DNA from: an uncultured Selenomonadales bacterium
GTDB taxonomy: Bacteria > Bacillota > Negativicutes > Selenomonadales > Selenomonadaceae
DNA length: 64,000 nucleotides
Direction: 5' to 3'
Assembly: GCA_900321035.1 (NCBI GenBank)
Contig: ONUH01000001.1
Span: forward strand, 124,001 to 188,000
Part shown: positions 18,117 to 29,715 of the stretch, one piece after another
Layout of the letters: each line of letters starts with the position of its first letter
Position numbering within the stretch: position 1 is the first letter of the stretch
Program-made: the position numbers and the translations under genes
The notes under the pieces: model-generated
Database searches by the model: none
What the model was told of the DNA's origin: nothing
The model's input: the letters and a program-made list of their open reading frames with translations, nothing else

Positions 18117-18377
18117 TTATTTCGCGCGCTCTACGATTTTTACAATTCTCCAACGCTTATCTTTGGAGAGCGGGCGCGTCTCCATAATCTGGACGACGTC
18201 GCCGACGTGGGCGTCGTTATTCTCATCGTGCACTTTAAAGCGCGCCGTTTTCTTAACTGCCTTTTTATAAAGCGCGTGACGCTCGATGTCCTCAACGGCG
18301 ACGACGACCGTCTTTTCCATCTTATCGCTGACGACCTTGCCGACGCGCGTCTTACGAGTATTTCTTTCCTCGCTCAT
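18117..18377 (-). CDS. rpsQ: Ribosomal protein S17
   Basis: S17 (86 aa) is an OB-fold primary 16S rRNA binder. It begins [20 protein letters not shown], followed by [19 protein letters not shown] and the C-terminal [21 protein letters not shown]. The gene lies 29 nt after rpmC with a normal SD. Confidence 0.97.
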   Translation of the reverse strand: MSEERNTRKTRVGKVVSDKMEKTVVVAVEDIERHALYKKAVKKTARFKVHDENNDAHVGDVVQIMETRPLSKDKRWRIVKIVERAK

Positions 18378-18406
18378 CTTAGAAAGCCTCCTTCCCTATC
18401 TGTCCA

Positions 18407-18601
18407 TCAAGCCTTGAGTTCCTGCTCGCGCTGAATCGTCTTGATGCGTGCGATGGATTTCTTGACCTCACGAATCCGCATCGGGTTTTCAAGCTGACCC
18501 GTAGCATGCTGGAACCGAAGATTGAACAGCTCTTCTTTCAGGGAAGCAACTTTTTGGTTAAGCTCACTGGCGCTCATATCACGTATCTCTTTAACCTTCA
18601 T
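18407..18601 (-). CDS. rpmC: Ribosomal protein L29
   Basis: The 64-residue helical L29 starts [20 protein letters not shown] and contains [20 protein letters not shown] with the C-terminal basic helix [16 protein letters not shown]. It sits by the exit tunnel, a docking site for trigger factor and SRP. Its start overlaps the rplP stop by 11 bp, giving tight translational coupling. Confidence 0.97.
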   Translation of the reverse strand: MKVKEIRDMSASELNQKVASLKEELFNLRFQHATGQLENPMRIREVKKSIARIKTIQREQELKA

Positions 18602-19034
18602 TTACTTCACCGCCCTCTTGCTGCTCTTCCCCACGCTTGACAAACTTAGTCTTGATGGGGAGCTTATGACCGGCAAGACGCATGGCTTCCTTCGCCACCT
18701 CTTCGGTGATGCCGTCCATCTCGAACAGGATGCGTCCCGGTTTGACGACGGCCACCCAGTATTCCGGCGAACCCTTGCCGCTGCCCATGCGCGTCTCTGC
18801 AGGCTTCGCCGTGACCGGCTTGTCCGGAAAAATCTTGATCCATACCTGACCTCCGCGCTTGATATAGCGCGTCATAGCAATACGCGCCGCCTCAATCTGG
18901 CGGTTCGTCACCCAAGCGGGCTCCAGCGCCATCAGACCGAACTGGCCATGCGCCACCGTATTGCCGCGATGTGCGCGGCCTTTCATACGGCCACGGAACT
19001 GCTTGCGGTATTTTACTCTTTTCGGCAATAACAT
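18591..19034 (-). CDS. rplP: Ribosomal protein L16
   Basis: L16 (147 aa) organises the A-site region of the 50S subunit. It starts [20 protein letters not shown] and holds the signature segments [18 protein letters not shown] and [21 protein letters not shown]. The arginine in [10 protein letters not shown] context that ycfD hydroxylates in E. coli (R81) maps to the RMGSG segment. The gene begins 1 nt after rpsC ends; the frame stays open upstream inside rpsC, but that stretch is not L16. Confidence 0.97.
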   Translation of the reverse strand: MLLPKRVKYRKQFRGRMKGRAHRGNTVAHGQFGLMALEPAWVTNRQIEAARIAMTRYIKRGGQVWIKIFPDKPVTAKPAETRMGSGKGSPEYWVAVVKPGRILFEMDGITEEVAKEAMRLAGHKLPIKTKFVKRGEEQQEGGEVNEG

Positions 19035-19035
19035 T

Positions 19036-19710
19036 TTATGCCTCGCTCCTTTCAGCCTGAGCAGCCGGAACGGCCTGCTTCTTCTCTGGAAGGACTTCGC
19101 CCTTGAAAATCCAAACCTTGACGCCGATACGGCCGTAAGTCGTGGCGGCTTCCGCCGTTCCATAATCAATATCCGCGCGAAGCGTATGCAAAGGAATGCT
19201 CCCTTCGCGATAAGACTCAGTACGCGCAATTTCCGCGCCGCCGAGACGGCCGCTGACCATGATTTTGACGCCCTTCGCACCCGCACGCATCGTGCGGCCG
19301 ACACAAGACTTCATCGCACGGCGGAACGCAATACGGCGCTCCAACTGGCTCGCGACATTCTCCGCAACAAGCTTCGAGGACAAATCCGGAGACTTGACTT
19401 CGGCGATATCAATATCGACGCGCTTGTTCGTCAGTTTCTTCAATTCGCCCTTGATTTTCTCAATCCCGGACCCTTGACGGCCAATGACCATGCCCGGCTT
19501 CGCCGTGTGAATCGTAAGGCGGAGACGATTCTTCAGGCGCTCTGTCTCAACTCTTGCAATGCCCGCATCTTTCAGGCTCTTCATCAGCTCCGTACGGATG
19601 CGAATATCTTCATGCAGATTTTCTGCATAATCCTTGCCGGCAAACCACTTGGCGTCCCAAGTCTTTACAATACCAAGACGCATGCCATGCGGATTAACTT
19701 TCTGCCCCAA
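19036..19710 (-). CDS. rpsC: Ribosomal protein S3
   Basis: S3 (224 aa) lines the mRNA entry channel and supports helicase activity of the ribosome. It begins [20 protein letters not shown], has the KH domain with [20 protein letters not shown] and the C-terminal domain with [12 protein letters not shown]. The start is TTG at 19710, with GGAGGGG 7 nt upstream. It lies 17 nt after rplV. Confidence 0.97.
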   Translation of the reverse strand: MGQKVNPHGMRLGIVKTWDAKWFAGKDYAENLHEDIRIRTELMKSLKDAGIARVETERLKNRLRLTIHTAKPGMVIGRQGSGIEKIKGELKKLTNKRVDIDIAEVKSPDLSSKLVAENVASQLERRIAFRRAMKSCVGRTMRAGAKGVKIMVSGRLGGAEIARTESYREGSIPLHTLRADIDYGTAEAATTYGRIGVKVWIFKGEVLPEKKQAVPAAQAERSEA

Positions 19711-19727
19711 TACGTTTCCCCTCCTTC

Positions 19728-20060
19728 TTACCTTTCTGCAACGACAACCGTGACATGCGAAGTCCGCTTCAGGATGCTGAACGCCTGCCCGCGGGAACGC
19801 GGGTGAATCCGCTTCAGCGTCGGCCCCTGATCCACATAAGCCGACGAAATGTAAAGCTTGTCCACATTCATATCGAAATTGTTTTCCGCATTCGCGACCG
19901 CCGATTTCAAGACTTTTTCTATGACGTCCGCACCGGCCTTCGGCGTAAACTTCAGGATTGCGAACGCGTCAGCCACATTCTTTCCGCGAATCAGGTTCAT
20001 CACGACACGAACCTTGCGCGGAGCAATGCGAATATATTTTGCTACTGCTTTTGCTTCCAT
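19728..20060 (-). CDS. rplV: Ribosomal protein L22
   Basis: L22 (110 aa) extends a beta-hairpin into the peptide exit tunnel, where macrolides and arrest peptides act. It starts [20 protein letters not shown] and carries VAVANAEN-like ([11 protein letters not shown]) and the tip region [16 protein letters not shown]. It lies 21 nt after rpsS. Confidence 0.97.
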   Translation of the reverse strand: MEAKAVAKYIRIAPRKVRVVMNLIRGKNVADAFAILKFTPKAGADVIEKVLKSAVANAENNFDMNVDKLYISSAYVDQGPTLKRIHPRSRGQAFSILKRTSHVTVVVAER

Positions 20061-20081
20061 GAAGGCTTCTCCTTTCCTGGA

Positions 20082-20363
20082 TTATTTCAGATCTGTCTTT
20101 TTCTCCGAGCCGGCATGGCCTTTGTAAGTGCGCGTCGGCGCAAACTCGCCGAGCTTATGGCCGACCATGTCCTCAGTGATATAAACAGGAACGTGCTTGC
20201 GCCCATCATGCACCGCAATCGTGTGGCTGACGAATTCGGGAAGAATCGTCGAGCTGCGCGACCACGTCTTGAGAACTTTTTTCTCGTTTGCATCGTTCAG
20301 AGCCGTAATTCTCTTAAACAGGCGCTCTTCCACAAAAGGCCCCTTCTTAACCGATCTTGACAA
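20082..20363 (-). CDS. rpsS: Ribosomal protein S19
   Basis: S19 (93 aa) belongs to the 30S head. It starts [18 protein letters not shown] after a TTG start codon (20363) that has GGAGG upstream, and shows [30 protein letters not shown] and [19 protein letters not shown], all canonical. It follows rplB by 48 nt. Confidence 0.97.
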   Translation of the reverse strand: MSRSVKKGPFVEERLFKRITALNDANEKKVLKTWSRSSTILPEFVSHTIAVHDGRKHVPVYITEDMVGHKLGEFAPTRTYKGHAGSEKKTDLK

Positions 20364-20411
20364 AGTGTGTATCCTCCCTTCAAGCCGACGCCCTGAAAGC
20401 GCGACCCGGCA

Positions 20412-21236
20412 TTACTTACGCCTCTTGACGATAAATTTATCCGAAGGCTTCTTGCGGCGGGTCTTCGCACCCATCGCGCATTTGCCCCATTTCGTGACCG
20501 GATGCTTGCGGCCGACCGGGCTGCGGCCCTCACCACCACCGTGCGGATGGTCGTTCGGGTTCATAGCGACGCCGCGGTTGGACGGGCGAATACCGAGCCA
20601 CCGAGAACGTCCGGCCTTGCCGATCGTGATGTTCTCATGCTCAAGATTTCCGACCGTTCCGATAGTAGCGCGGCAATTGATGTGCACCTTGCGGAGTTCG
20701 CCGGAAGGCATACGGAGAAGCGCATAATCGCCTTCCTTCGCCATAAGCTGGGCACTCGTTCCGGCGGAGCGGGCGAGCTGCGCGCCCTTGCCGATCTTCA
20801 TCTCGATGTTGTGGATCGTGGTGCCTACCGGAATATTCTTCAACGGAAGAGCGTTGCCCGGCTTGATGTCCGCATCGGGTCCGGAAACAACTTTGTCGCC
20901 GACCTTAAGCCCGTTCGGAGCGATGATGTACCGTTTCTCGCCGTCTACATAATTGAGGAGCGCGATACGCGCGCTGCGGTTCGGATCGTATTCGATGGTC
21001 GCGACGACGGCGGGAATCCCATCCTTCGTACGCTTGAAGTCGATGATACGATACCGGCGCTTGTGTCCGCCGCCTTGATGACGGACGGTCAATTTACCCT
21101 GCTGGTTGCGGCCGCCATGCTGTTTCAGACGCGTAACCAGCGACTTTTCCGGCTTATCTGTCGTGATCTCGTCGAACGAGGCCACGGTCATGAATCTTCT
21201 GCCTGCCGAATAAGGCTTGAAACTCTTGATTGCCAC
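20412..21236 (-). CDS. rplB: Ribosomal protein L2
   Basis: L2 (274 aa) is needed for peptidyl transferase activity and subunit association. The start is GTG (21236), giving [20 protein letters not shown]. Family landmarks include [15 protein letters not shown], the SH3-like core and the C-terminal [17 protein letters not shown] with the conserved histidine of the PTC region. It lies 24 nt after rplW. Confidence 0.98.
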   Translation of the reverse strand: MAIKSFKPYSAGRRFMTVASFDEITTDKPEKSLVTRLKQHGGRNQQGKLTVRHQGGGHKRRYRIIDFKRTKDGIPAVVATIEYDPNRSARIALLNYVDGEKRYIIAPNGLKVGDKVVSGPDADIKPGNALPLKNIPVGTTIHNIEMKIGKGAQLARSAGTSAQLMAKEGDYALLRMPSGELRKVHINCRATIGTVGNLEHENITIGKAGRSRWLGIRPSNRGVAMNPNDHPHGGGEGRSPVGRKHPVTKWGKCAMGAKTRRKKPSDKFIVKRRK

Positions 21237-21260
21237 TAAATTTCCCTCCTTTGCCGAAAG

Positions 21261-21542
21261 TTACGCCTCAAAGAACTGGATCGTCTCGCCGGGCGCAAGC
21301 TTCACGATTGCTTTCTTGTAGCTCGGACGACGGCCGACGCTGCGACCGACGCGCTTCTTCTTGCCCATGACGTTCATCGTGTTGACGGAAACGACCTTGA
21401 CGTTAAAAATTTCGGCAACTGCTTGGGCAACCTGTATCTTGTTCGCCCTCTTGTCAACCGCGAACACATACTTGCCTTCCTCCATCATCTCGGTGGATCT
21501 CTCCGTAACGAGCGGGCGGAGCAGGATATCGCGTGCTTCCAT
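21261..21542 (-). CDS. rplW: Ribosomal protein L23
   Basis: L23 (93 aa) surrounds the exit tunnel and binds trigger factor and SRP. It begins [20 protein letters not shown] and contains [32 protein letters not shown]. Its ATG overlaps the rplD stop codon by one base, a coupled junction typical of the S10 operon. Confidence 0.97.
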   Translation of the reverse strand: MEARDILLRPLVTERSTEMMEEGKYVFAVDKRANKIQVAQAVAEIFNVKVVSVNTMNVMGKKKRVGRSVGRRPSYKKAIVKLAPGETIQFFEA

Positions 21543-22165
21543 TATGCGAGCACCTCCTCAATCCGGGCAACGGCGTCCTTCGTGACGAACAGCTTGTCAT
21601 GATTCAGGATGTCATAGACGTTCAGGCCCGTCGTATTGATGGCTTTGACGCCCGGAATATTGCGGGAAGAGCGCTCCACATTCTCGGCCTCTTCCGCCGT
21701 AATGATCAATGCCTTGTTGTCGATTTCAAAAGTTTGAAGAAGTTTTACGACCTGCTTCGTCTTCGGCGCCTCGAAATCGAGAGCATCCAAAACGAAAAGG
21801 CTGTCTTCCTGGACTTTATCCGAAAGCGCACACTTGATGGCAAGACGACGCTGCTTGCGCGGCATGCTGAAAGCATAGGAACGCGGATGCGGTCCGAAGA
21901 CCGTGCCGCCGCCGACCCACAGAGGGGAACGACGCGAACCGCTGCGTGCGCGACCAGTGCCTTTCTGCTTCCAAGGCTTGCGCCCGCCGCCGCGGACGAA
22001 CGCACGGGTTTTCGTGGCATGGGTGCCGAGCCGCTGAGACGCGAGCTGCATGACGACCGCCTGATGCAGGAGTCCGCCGTTGACTTCCACGCCGAAAACA
22101 TTATCATTTAACTCAATATCGCCGACCTGCTGGCGGTCAATATTGTAAACTGCTACCTTAGGCAT
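21542..22165 (-). CDS. rplD: Ribosomal protein L4
   Basis: L4 (207 aa) contributes an extended loop to the exit tunnel and in gammaproteobacteria represses the S10 operon. It starts [20 protein letters not shown] and has the loop segment [24 protein letters not shown] followed by [17 protein letters not shown]. It lies 26 nt after rplC. Whether the hairpin upstream of rpsJ responds to L4 is unknown. Confidence 0.97.
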   Translation of the reverse strand: MPKVAVYNIDRQQVGDIELNDNVFGVEVNGGLLHQAVVMQLASQRLGTHATKTRAFVRGGGRKPWKQKGTGRARSGSRRSPLWVGGGTVFGPHPRSYAFSMPRKQRRLAIKCALSDKVQEDSLFVLDALDFEAPKTKQVVKLLQTFEIDNKALIITAEEAENVERSSRNIPGVKAINTTGLNVYDILNHDKLFVTKDAVARIEEVLA

Positions 22166-22191
22166 AACTGAGCATATCCTCCTTCCGATGA

Positions 22192-22833
22192 TTATTTATT
22201 CGGTTTAACCGTTTCTTTTATAATAAGGAGCCCTTTCTTCGGCCCCGGAACCGCTCCCTTGATAAGAAGCAGATTGCGATCCGCGTCCACCTTGACCAAC
22301 GTAAGACGCTGTACCGTGACGCGCTCATGACCCATATGACCTGGGAGCTTCTTTCCTTTCAAAACGCGTCCGCCGTGGCCGCTGATCATCGCGCCCGTAG
22401 AACCCGGCTCACGATGGGATTTTGAACCGTGCCCCATGGGACCGCGCGCGAAGCCGTGACGCTTGACCGTACCGGCAAACCCTTTGCCCTTGGAAACGCC
22501 CGTAACGTCCACCAGCTGACCCGCCTCGAAAATATCGACGCCAATCTTGTCGCCGACTTTATATTCAGAAGGAGCCGCGAGACGCATTTCGCGGATGAAC
22601 TTGACCGGATCGACTCCAGCCTTGCCAAAACGCCCCTTCAGTGGTTTCGTAAGATGTTTTTCCTTGATTTCACCGAAGCCGAGCTGCACCGCATTATAGC
22701 CGTCGCTCTCTACCGTCTTGCTCTGAATCACGACATTGTTGCCGGATTCGATGACCGTCACCGGAACAACTTGTCCTTCCTCGGTGAAAATCTGCGTCAT
22801 ACCGAGTTTTCTACCTAAAATCGCTTTAGACAT
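22192..22833 (-). CDS. rplC: Ribosomal protein L3
   Basis: L3 (213 aa) initiates 50S assembly and reaches toward the peptidyl transferase centre. It starts [20 protein letters not shown] and contains the central loop [29 protein letters not shown] and [14 protein letters not shown]. It lies 14 nt after rpsJ. Confidence 0.97.
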   Translation of the reverse strand: MSKAILGRKLGMTQIFTEEGQVVPVTVIESGNNVVIQSKTVESDGYNAVQLGFGEIKEKHLTKPLKGRFGKAGVDPVKFIREMRLAAPSEYKVGDKIGVDIFEAGQLVDVTGVSKGKGFAGTVKRHGFARGPMGHGSKSHREPGSTGAMISGHGGRVLKGKKLPGHMGHERVTVQRLTLVKVDADRNLLLIKGAVPGPKKGLLIIKETVKPNK

Positions 22834-22847
22834 TATCCCACCCCCTC

Positions 22848-23159
22848 TTACAGCTTGATCTCGATGTCAACGCCAGCCGGCAGATCGAGATGCGTCAAAG
22901 CATCGACGGTCTTGGGAGACGCCTCAAGGATATCAATGAGACGCTTATGCGTACGCATCTCAAACTGTTCACGCGAATCCTTGTTGACATGCGGGGAACG
23001 AAGAATCGTGTAGACGTTCTTCTCCGTGGGAAGCGGAATCGGGCCGGAAACCATAGCTCCCGTCCGCTTTGCGGTCTCGACAATCTTAATCGCACTCTGA
23101 TCCAGTGCTTTGTGGTCGTAAGCCTTCAAACGAATTCTGATCTTCTGTTGCTTAGACAA
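22848..23159 (-). CDS. rpsJ: Ribosomal protein S10
   Basis: S10 (103 aa) joins the 30S head and, as NusE, takes part in antitermination. It begins with [20 protein letters not shown] after a TTG start codon at 23159 with AAGGAGG 8 nt upstream, and shows [29 protein letters not shown]. It is the first gene of the S10 section; a 224-nt leader separates it from tuf and holds a terminator and a large hairpin. Confidence 0.97.
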   Translation of the reverse strand: MSKQQKIRIRLKAYDHKALDQSAIKIVETAKRTGAMVSGPIPLPTEKNVYTILRSPHVNKDSREQFEMRTHKRLIDILEASPKTVDALTHLDLPAGVDIEIKL

Positions 23160-23225
23160 AACCTTTTCCTCCTTATCGCCCGGATTCGAGACCCGGACAG
23201 TTCTCTGCGCCAGTTACCCCGTTAA

Positions 23226-23272
23226 CATGCTGACAAATTGATTCTTCAGTGAAAAACCAATTTGTCAGCATG
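23226..23272 (-). repeat. Perfect 15-bp inverted repeat in the rpsJ leader
   Basis: CATGCTGACAAATTG (23226-23240) and CAATTTGTCAGCATG (23258-23272) are exact reverse complements around a 17-nt loop. In the transcript running from tuf into rpsJ this would form a stable hairpin about 70 nt upstream of rpsJ. It lacks a T-run on either side, so it is not a plain terminator. Confidence 0.7.
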
Positions 23273-23333
23273 CCAGAGCGGGCAATCTGCCGCATCATCG
23301 CATGAAAACCAAAGCCTTATGCAAAGCCTTAGA

Positions 23334-23360
23334 TAAGGGCGGCGCAAACGCCGCCCTTAT
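23334..23360 (-). terminator. Probable terminator or attenuator after tuf
   Basis: TAAGGGCGGCG and CGCCGCCCTTA form an 11-bp perfect stem with a 4-nt loop, 25 bp past the tuf stop. The following minus-strand sequence is T-rich only briefly (TTATCT), so termination may be partial and some transcripts may continue into the S10 genes. Two 9-bp direct copies of AAAGCCTTA lie just downstream (23311-23331). Confidence 0.6.
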
Positions 23361-23383
23361 TGCAAAGGCCGTTATCCAATTGA

Positions 23384-24571
<1,188 letters not shown>

Positions 24572-24588
24572 TTCCTTAATTTCCTCCC

Positions 24589-26667
24589 TTATTCACCTTT
24601 GTTCTTGGATACTATTGCATCGGATATATTTTTAGGAACCTCATCGTAGAAGGAAACCTCCATCGAATAGTTCCCTCGGCCCTGAGTCTTGGAGCGAAGG
24701 TCGGTCGAATAACCGAACATCTCCGCCAGCGGTACCATCGCATTAATGACCTGAGCGCCGTTTCTCGGCTCCATGCCCTCAATTCGTCCGCGCCGCGAAT
24801 TCAAGTCGCCGATAACGTCGCCCATGTATTCCTCGGGGACGATAACCTCGACCTTTACATACGGCTCCAAAAGAACCGGGTTTGCTTTCTCCGCGCCGTT
24901 CTTGAACGCCATCGAACCGGCAATCTTGAACGCCATTTCCGACGAGTCGACTTCGTGGAACGAACCGTCGTAAACCGTCGCCTTGATGTCCACCATCGGA
25001 TACCCGGCGATAACGCCGTTCTCCATGGCTTCCTTGACGCCCGCTTCGATCGGGTTGATGAATTCCTTCGGAATCACGCCGCCCACAATCTTGTTCTCGA
25101 AAGCGAAACCTTCGCCCGGCTGGCGGGGCTCCAACTCGAGCCAGCAGTGACCGTATTGACCGTGACCACCGGACTGGCGAACGAAGCGGCCTTCCGCTTT
25201 GACCGTCTTCCTGATTGTCTCACGATAAGCGACCTGCGGATTACCAACCGTGCAGTCTACTTTAAACTCGCGGAGCATACGGTCGACGATGATTTCCAAA
25301 TGAAGCTCGCCCATGCCGGAGATGATGGTCTGACCCGTCTCGGCATCCGTATGAACACGGAACGTCGGATCTTCCTCGGCAAGGCGCTGAAGCGCGATGC
25401 CCATCTTCTCCTGATCGTCCTTCGTCTTCGGCTCCACCGCCACCGAAATAACCGGGTCGGGGAAAACCATCGACTCAAGGATAATCGGCTTGTCCTCGTC
25501 GCAAAGCGTGTCGCCTGTCGTCGTATCCTTCAAGCCGACCGCAGCAGCGATATCGCCGCTGTACACCCGATCGAGCTCTTTGCGGTGATTCGCATGCATC
25601 TGAAGGATTCGCCCGAGGCGCTCCTTCTTGCCTTTCGTCGAATTATAGACATAAGAACCGCTCTCGCAAACACCGGAATATACGCGGAAAAACGCGAGCT
25701 TTCCGACGTACGGGTCAGCCATGATCTTGAAGGCCAACGCCGCAAACGGTTCATCATCACTCGAAGGACGGCTGTCCGCCTCACCCGTATCCGGGTTCAC
25801 ACCGCCAATCGGCGGAATGTCCGTCGGAGCCGGCATATAATCGATGACTGCGTCCAGCATCGGCTGAACGCCCTTATTGCGGTACGACGTGCCGCAGGTA
25901 ACCGGGCAAAGTTTGCAAGCAATTGTCGCCTTACGGATGGCAGCTTTAATTTCTGCCTCCGTCAGTTCTTCGCCGCCGAGGTACTTCTCCATCAGCTCGT
26001 CGTCGGTTTCGGCGACAGCCTCCAGCATCTTTTCCCGATATTCCTCGGCCATTTCCTTCAAATCGTCAGGAATCGCGCCTTCCGAGCTGACCTTTCCGAG
26101 GTCGTCTTCATAAATAATCGCGTCCATCTTCACGAGATCGACCATGCCCCGGAACGTATCCTCGACTCCGATAGGGATCTGAATCGCTACCGGATTCGCA
26201 TGCAGACGCTCCTGCATCATTTTGATAACGTTGAAGAAATCCGCACCCGTCGTATCCATCTTGTTGACGTATGCCATACGCGGGACACTGTACTTCTCTG
26301 CCTGCCGCCAGACGGTTTCCGTCTGCGGCTCAACGCCGCCGCGCGCCGTCAGCACCGCAATCGCACCGTCAAGGACGCGAAGCGAACGTTCTACCTCGAC
26401 CGTAAAGTCCACGTGGCCTGGCGTGTCAATGATATTGATACGATGATTTTTCCAGTGGCACGTCGTTGCAGCCGAGGTAATCGTAATACCGCGTTCCTGC
26501 TCCTGATCCATCCAGTCCATCGTCGCAGCACCATCATGTACCTCGCCGATCTTGTGATTTACGCCCGTGTAGAAGAGAATGCGCTCCGTGGTCGTCGTTT
26601 TTCCGGCGTCGATGTGCGCCATGATGCCGATATTGCGAGTTTTTTCAAGCGAAAACTCTCTTCCCAC
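24589..26667 (-). CDS. fusA: Elongation factor G
   Basis: EF-G (692 aa, usual length) drives translocation. Motifs [30 protein letters not shown] and [10 protein letters not shown] mark the GTPase; domains II-V follow with [18 protein letters not shown] and the C-terminal [27 protein letters not shown] segment. The start is GTG at 26667 with GGAGAG upstream. It lies 36 nt after rpsG. Confidence 0.98.
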   Translation of the reverse strand: MGREFSLEKTRNIGIMAHIDAGKTTTTERILFYTGVNHKIGEVHDGAATMDWMDQEQERGITITSAATTCHWKNHRINIIDTPGHVDFTVEVERSLRVLDGAIAVLTARGGVEPQTETVWRQAEKYSVPRMAYVNKMDTTGADFFNVIKMMQERLHANPVAIQIPIGVEDTFRGMVDLVKMDAIIYEDDLGKVSSEGAIPDDLKEMAEEYREKMLEAVAETDDELMEKYLGGEELTEAEIKAAIRKATIACKLCPVTCGTSYRNKGVQPMLDAVIDYMPAPTDIPPIGGVNPDTGEADSRPSSDDEPFAALAFKIMADPYVGKLAFFRVYSGVCESGSYVYNSTKGKKERLGRILQMHANHRKELDRVYSGDIAAAVGLKDTTTGDTLCDEDKPIILESMVFPDPVISVAVEPKTKDDQEKMGIALQRLAEEDPTFRVHTDAETGQTIISGMGELHLEIIVDRMLREFKVDCTVGNPQVAYRETIRKTVKAEGRFVRQSGGHGQYGHCWLELEPRQPGEGFAFENKIVGGVIPKEFINPIEAGVKEAMENGVIAGYPMVDIKATVYDGSFHEVDSSEMAFKIAGSMAFKNGAEKANPVLLEPYVKVEVIVPEEYMGDVIGDLNSRRGRIEGMEPRNGAQVINAMVPLAEMFGYSTDLRSKTQGRGNYSMEVSFYDEVPKNISDAIVSKNKGE

Positions 26668-26703
26668 TATTTATCTCTCCTTAAAACCATTGCGATCAGC
26701 CGA

Positions 26704-27192
<489 letters not shown>

Positions 27193-27206
27193 TCAATCTT
27201 CATATT

Positions 27207-27584
27207 TTATTTCTTTTTAGCACGCTTCGCTCCGTATTTCGAGCGACCCTGATTGCGATCCTGAACGCCCGCCGTATCCAGCGAACCGCGAATCACATGG
27301 TAACGGACGCCCGGAAGATCCTTCACGCGCCCGCCGCGGATCAAAACAACGCTGTGCTCCTGAAGATTGTGGCCGATACCGGGAATATACGCGGTAACCT
27401 CGATGCTGTTCGTCAAACGAACACGAGCGACCTTTCGCAGAGCCGAGTTCGGCTTTTTCGGCGTCGTCGTGTAGACGCGCGTGCAAACTCCGCGCTTCTG
27501 CGGGCAATTCTTGAGTGCCGGTGCTGTGGATTTCTCCTGCATGCTCTGTCTGCTTTTGCGGACCAACTGATTAATTGTAGGCAT
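27207..27584 (-). CDS. rpsL: Ribosomal protein S12
   Basis: S12 (125 aa) is the decoding-site protein where streptomycin resistance mutations occur. It starts [20 protein letters not shown], with the conserved [18 protein letters not shown] (Lys in the PKKPNS loop) and [34 protein letters not shown] 27584 is set by AGGAGG 7 nt upstream. A 9-bp hairpin (AAAACTCGA/TCGGGTTTT) lies in the 63-nt gap behind the L7Ae-like gene. Confidence 0.98.
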   Translation of the reverse strand: MPTINQLVRKSRQSMQEKSTAPALKNCPQKRGVCTRVYTTTPKKPNSALRKVARVRLTNSIEVTAYIPGIGHNLQEHSVVLIRGGRVKDLPGVRYHVIRGSLDTAGVQDRNQGRSKYGAKRAKKK

Positions 27585-27647
27585 ACATGCACCTCCTTCC
27601 TTCATATTGAAAATTTAATGTATCAAAACCCGAAATGAATCGAGTTT

Positions 27648-27902
27648 TTAACGTTTTTCCTCGAGAGCCGCCGCCGCCGCGGAGCCAACCTCGATGGAGC
27701 AGGCTTTTCCCAGCTCCGCCATCGTCGCGCTCTCAACAAGCTCTACGCCAACTTCGGCGCACAGCTCCTTCAAAGCTCTTGTCACGCGCTCATCTGCGTC
27801 GCTCGCGATGAAAACGCACGCCGCTTTTCCTTTTCCCACGGCTTTCGTGACCTGCTTCACGCCCGTCACATGCGGCATCGCCGCCAATGTCTCCAATGTC
27901 AT
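27648..27902 (-). CDS. L7Ae/L30e-family K-turn-binding ribosomal protein (YbxF-like)
   Basis: The 84-residue product resembles the small L7Ae-like proteins that Firmicutes encode just before rpsL: VTKAVGKGKAACVFIASDADERVTRALKELCAEVGVEL contains the RNA-binding loop and the conserved D-A-D segment. Such proteins bind kink-turn RNA; their ribosomal role is not settled. I use ATG 27902 because a strong promoter lies at 27955-27983, inside the longer open frame that extends to 27983. In most Firmicutes rpoC lies directly upstream; here it does not. Confidence 0.82.
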   Translation of the reverse strand: MTLETLAAMPHVTGVKQVTKAVGKGKAACVFIASDADERVTRALKELCAEVGVELVESATMAELGKACSIEVGSAAAAALEEKR

Positions 27903-27954
27903 TCGCGCCACGCTCCCTAAGCCTTCTGCCCCTGTTTGTGACCAAGCAGTACAT

Positions 27955-27983
27955 ATAATATCATCCGAAAAAATAAATGTCAA
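27955..27983 (-). promoter_or_regulatory. Strong promoter of the str operon
   Basis: TTGACA and TATTAT are spaced by 17 bp on the minus strand, with an AT-rich upstream stretch (AATAAAAATAAGGG) that could act as an UP element. The -10 is about 53 bp before the L7Ae-like ATG. It is the only strong promoter seen ahead of the 19-kb ribosomal supercluster. Confidence 0.85.
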
Positions 27984-28113
27984 CCCTTATTTTTATTGGT
28001 TTTTTCATGCACACGCGCCCGTGTGTGTCACAAACAAATAAAGTCCTTATCAGAAGGACATAGCAGAAAAATCGACAATAAATTTTTGATACTCTTATCA
28101 GCCGCAAAAACGA

Positions 28114-28145
28114 AAAGACCGCATCCTTCCCGGACACGGCCTTTC
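28114..28145 (-). terminator. Intrinsic terminator after the HD-GYP gene
   Basis: On the minus strand AAAGGCCGTGTCC pairs (with three G-U wobbles) with GGATGCGGTCTTT across a short loop, followed by TTCGTTTTT. It lies about 25 bp past the stop of the HD-GYP gene and separates it from the str operon promoter. Confidence 0.75.
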
Positions 28146-28171
28146 TCTTAACCACGCTTATATCCCATTAT

Positions 28172-29692
28172 TTACTGGTCGCGCATCTGATAGTCATGAT
28201 CCTCGTCGATCATTTTCAACATGATATTCGCAAACGTCGGATCAAACTGCGTACCTTTTCCGTTTTCGATTTCCTGCCTGACGACATCCTGCGGAAGCGC
28301 GTCTCTGTAACTGCGACGGCTGGTCATGGCGTCGTAGGCGTCCGCCACCGCGATGATTCTCGCCTCTTCAGGAATATCGTTTCCCGCAATTCTGTCCGGA
28401 TAACCGCCGCCGTTAAATTGTTCATGGTGCCAGCGGGCTCCCATAGCAAGCCTGGCCAGTTCCGTAGTTTTGCAGAGTATGTGCCAGCCGATATCCGGAT
28501 GCGTTTTGATAGAAGAAAATTCCTCTTCCGTCAGTTTTCCCGGCTTGTTGATCACGGCGTCCGGTATGCCGATTTTCCCCACGTCATGCAAAAGCCCCAT
28601 CATATAAAGCTCGTCCTGCTGCTTTTCGGAATACCCATACCGCCTGCCGATTTCCTTGGCATAATGAGCTACCCGATCAGAATGGCCTTTTGTATAGGAA
28701 TCCTTGGCGTCGATAGCCTCGGCGATCGCCTCGACCGCGTGAACGCTCAACTGGGCAATCTGCTCATATTTCCTGTTCAGTTGGAGCAACATAAAGAGCA
28801 GAATGGAAACGACTAAAATCACTACGAAAACCGTGAACAGCATCATATTCCGCAACTGTCCGAACTCTACCGTCGTGTCAAATACGGACAGGCAGAGCCA
28901 GTCATTTGACACCGTCCCCGCGTAAACAATATAATCCGCGCCGCCATGCTGAATCGAAAAGTACTTTTCGTCGGATGAGCGCAATTTATTTACCAAAGCG
29001 TTCCCAAGTGTTCCGTTTTCCGAAAGATAATTTTTCCCGACTTCCGTCCGGTCGGAATGTGCGATAACCCGGTATTTCCTGTCAAGAACGATGGTCATCC
29101 CCGTGTGTTCCTGCGACGAACTCTTCTCGGTGATTTCCTGCAGGCGATCCATGGAAACGTCTATAGCAGCAACGCTTTTTGCATCGCAAAGCGTTTTGGC
29201 AAATGTAATCATGGTTGTATGCGTCTGCATATCGATATATGGATCGACCACAGCTACGCGCCCTACGTTTGCTCTGGCGTCAATATACCACGGGCGCTCT
29301 GTCGGAATGAAATCGGCATCCGGTACCCATTCGGTGCCATCGAGATAATCGCCTTTGATATAGCCATACATTCCTGTTGTCTTCAAAGCGCTGTTCAGGA
29401 CAGCGTTGGACTGATCCACAAGGAAGCCGCGTATTTCCGCCTGCGATTTTTCGGACCGGATCATACTGTCGAGAGTATAGCACGCTAAATTTATAGTCAC
29501 GATGCCCTGGGAGAGATATTGGTCAATCTGCTCCGCCGACGTCATTGCATTCAGTTCGCCGGTCTTTGTTATTCGTTCGCGTGTCTCAGAAAGCAACATA
29601 AAATAATAGGAAAGGATTATACCGACGAAAAAAAGAATCACGAGTCCCGATACAGCTATGCCTCGCAAAGAGAATGAATTATTTCTCTGCAT
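28172..29692 (-). CDS. Membrane Cache-domain sensor with HD-GYP phosphodiesterase
   Basis: The 506-residue protein has a transmembrane helix at about 12-33, an extracytoplasmic dCache-type sensor (about 38-280, with PWYIDARANVGRVAVVDPYI typical of the ligand pocket), a second helix (about 281-304) and a cytoplasmic HD-GYP domain (about 320-500). Metal and catalytic residues are intact: H337 (GHSDR), H369-D370 (LLHDVGKIGIP), H422-H423 and G-Y-P at 430-432. HD-GYP domains hydrolyse c-di-GMP or related cyclic dinucleotides. It lies 23 nt after a solute-binding lipoprotein gene, so the two are probably cotranscribed and the lipoprotein may feed a ligand signal to the Cache domain (inference). Confidence 0.9.
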   Translation of the reverse strand: MQRNNSFSLRGIAVSGLVILFFVGIILSYYFMLLSETRERITKTGELNAMTSAEQIDQYLSQGIVTINLACYTLDSMIRSEKSQAEIRGFLVDQSNAVLNSALKTTGMYGYIKGDYLDGTEWVPDADFIPTERPWYIDARANVGRVAVVDPYIDMQTHTTMITFAKTLCDAKSVAAIDVSMDRLQEITEKSSSQEHTGMTIVLDRKYRVIAHSDRTEVGKNYLSENGTLGNALVNKLRSSDEKYFSIQHGGADYIVYAGTVSNDWLCLSVFDTTVEFGQLRNMMLFTVFVVILVVSILLFMLLQLNRKYEQIAQLSVHAVEAIAEAIDAKDSYTKGHSDRVAHYAKEIGRRYGYSEKQQDELYMMGLLHDVGKIGIPDAVINKPGKLTEEEFSSIKTHPDIGWHILCKTTELARLAMGARWHHEQFNGGGYPDRIAGNDIPEEARIIAVADAYDAMTSRRSYRDALPQDVVRQEIENGKGTQFDPTFANIMLKMIDEDHDYQMRDQ

Positions 29693-29715
29693 TTATGTTT
29701 CTCCCGCACCAAACT

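Noticed and set aside
23165..23195. T-arm-like sequence (CCGGGTCTCGAATCCGGG on the minus strand) before rpsJ
   Set aside because: It resembles a tRNA T-stem/loop, but no acceptor, D or anticodon arms can be fitted around it, so no tRNA or tRNA remnant is called.
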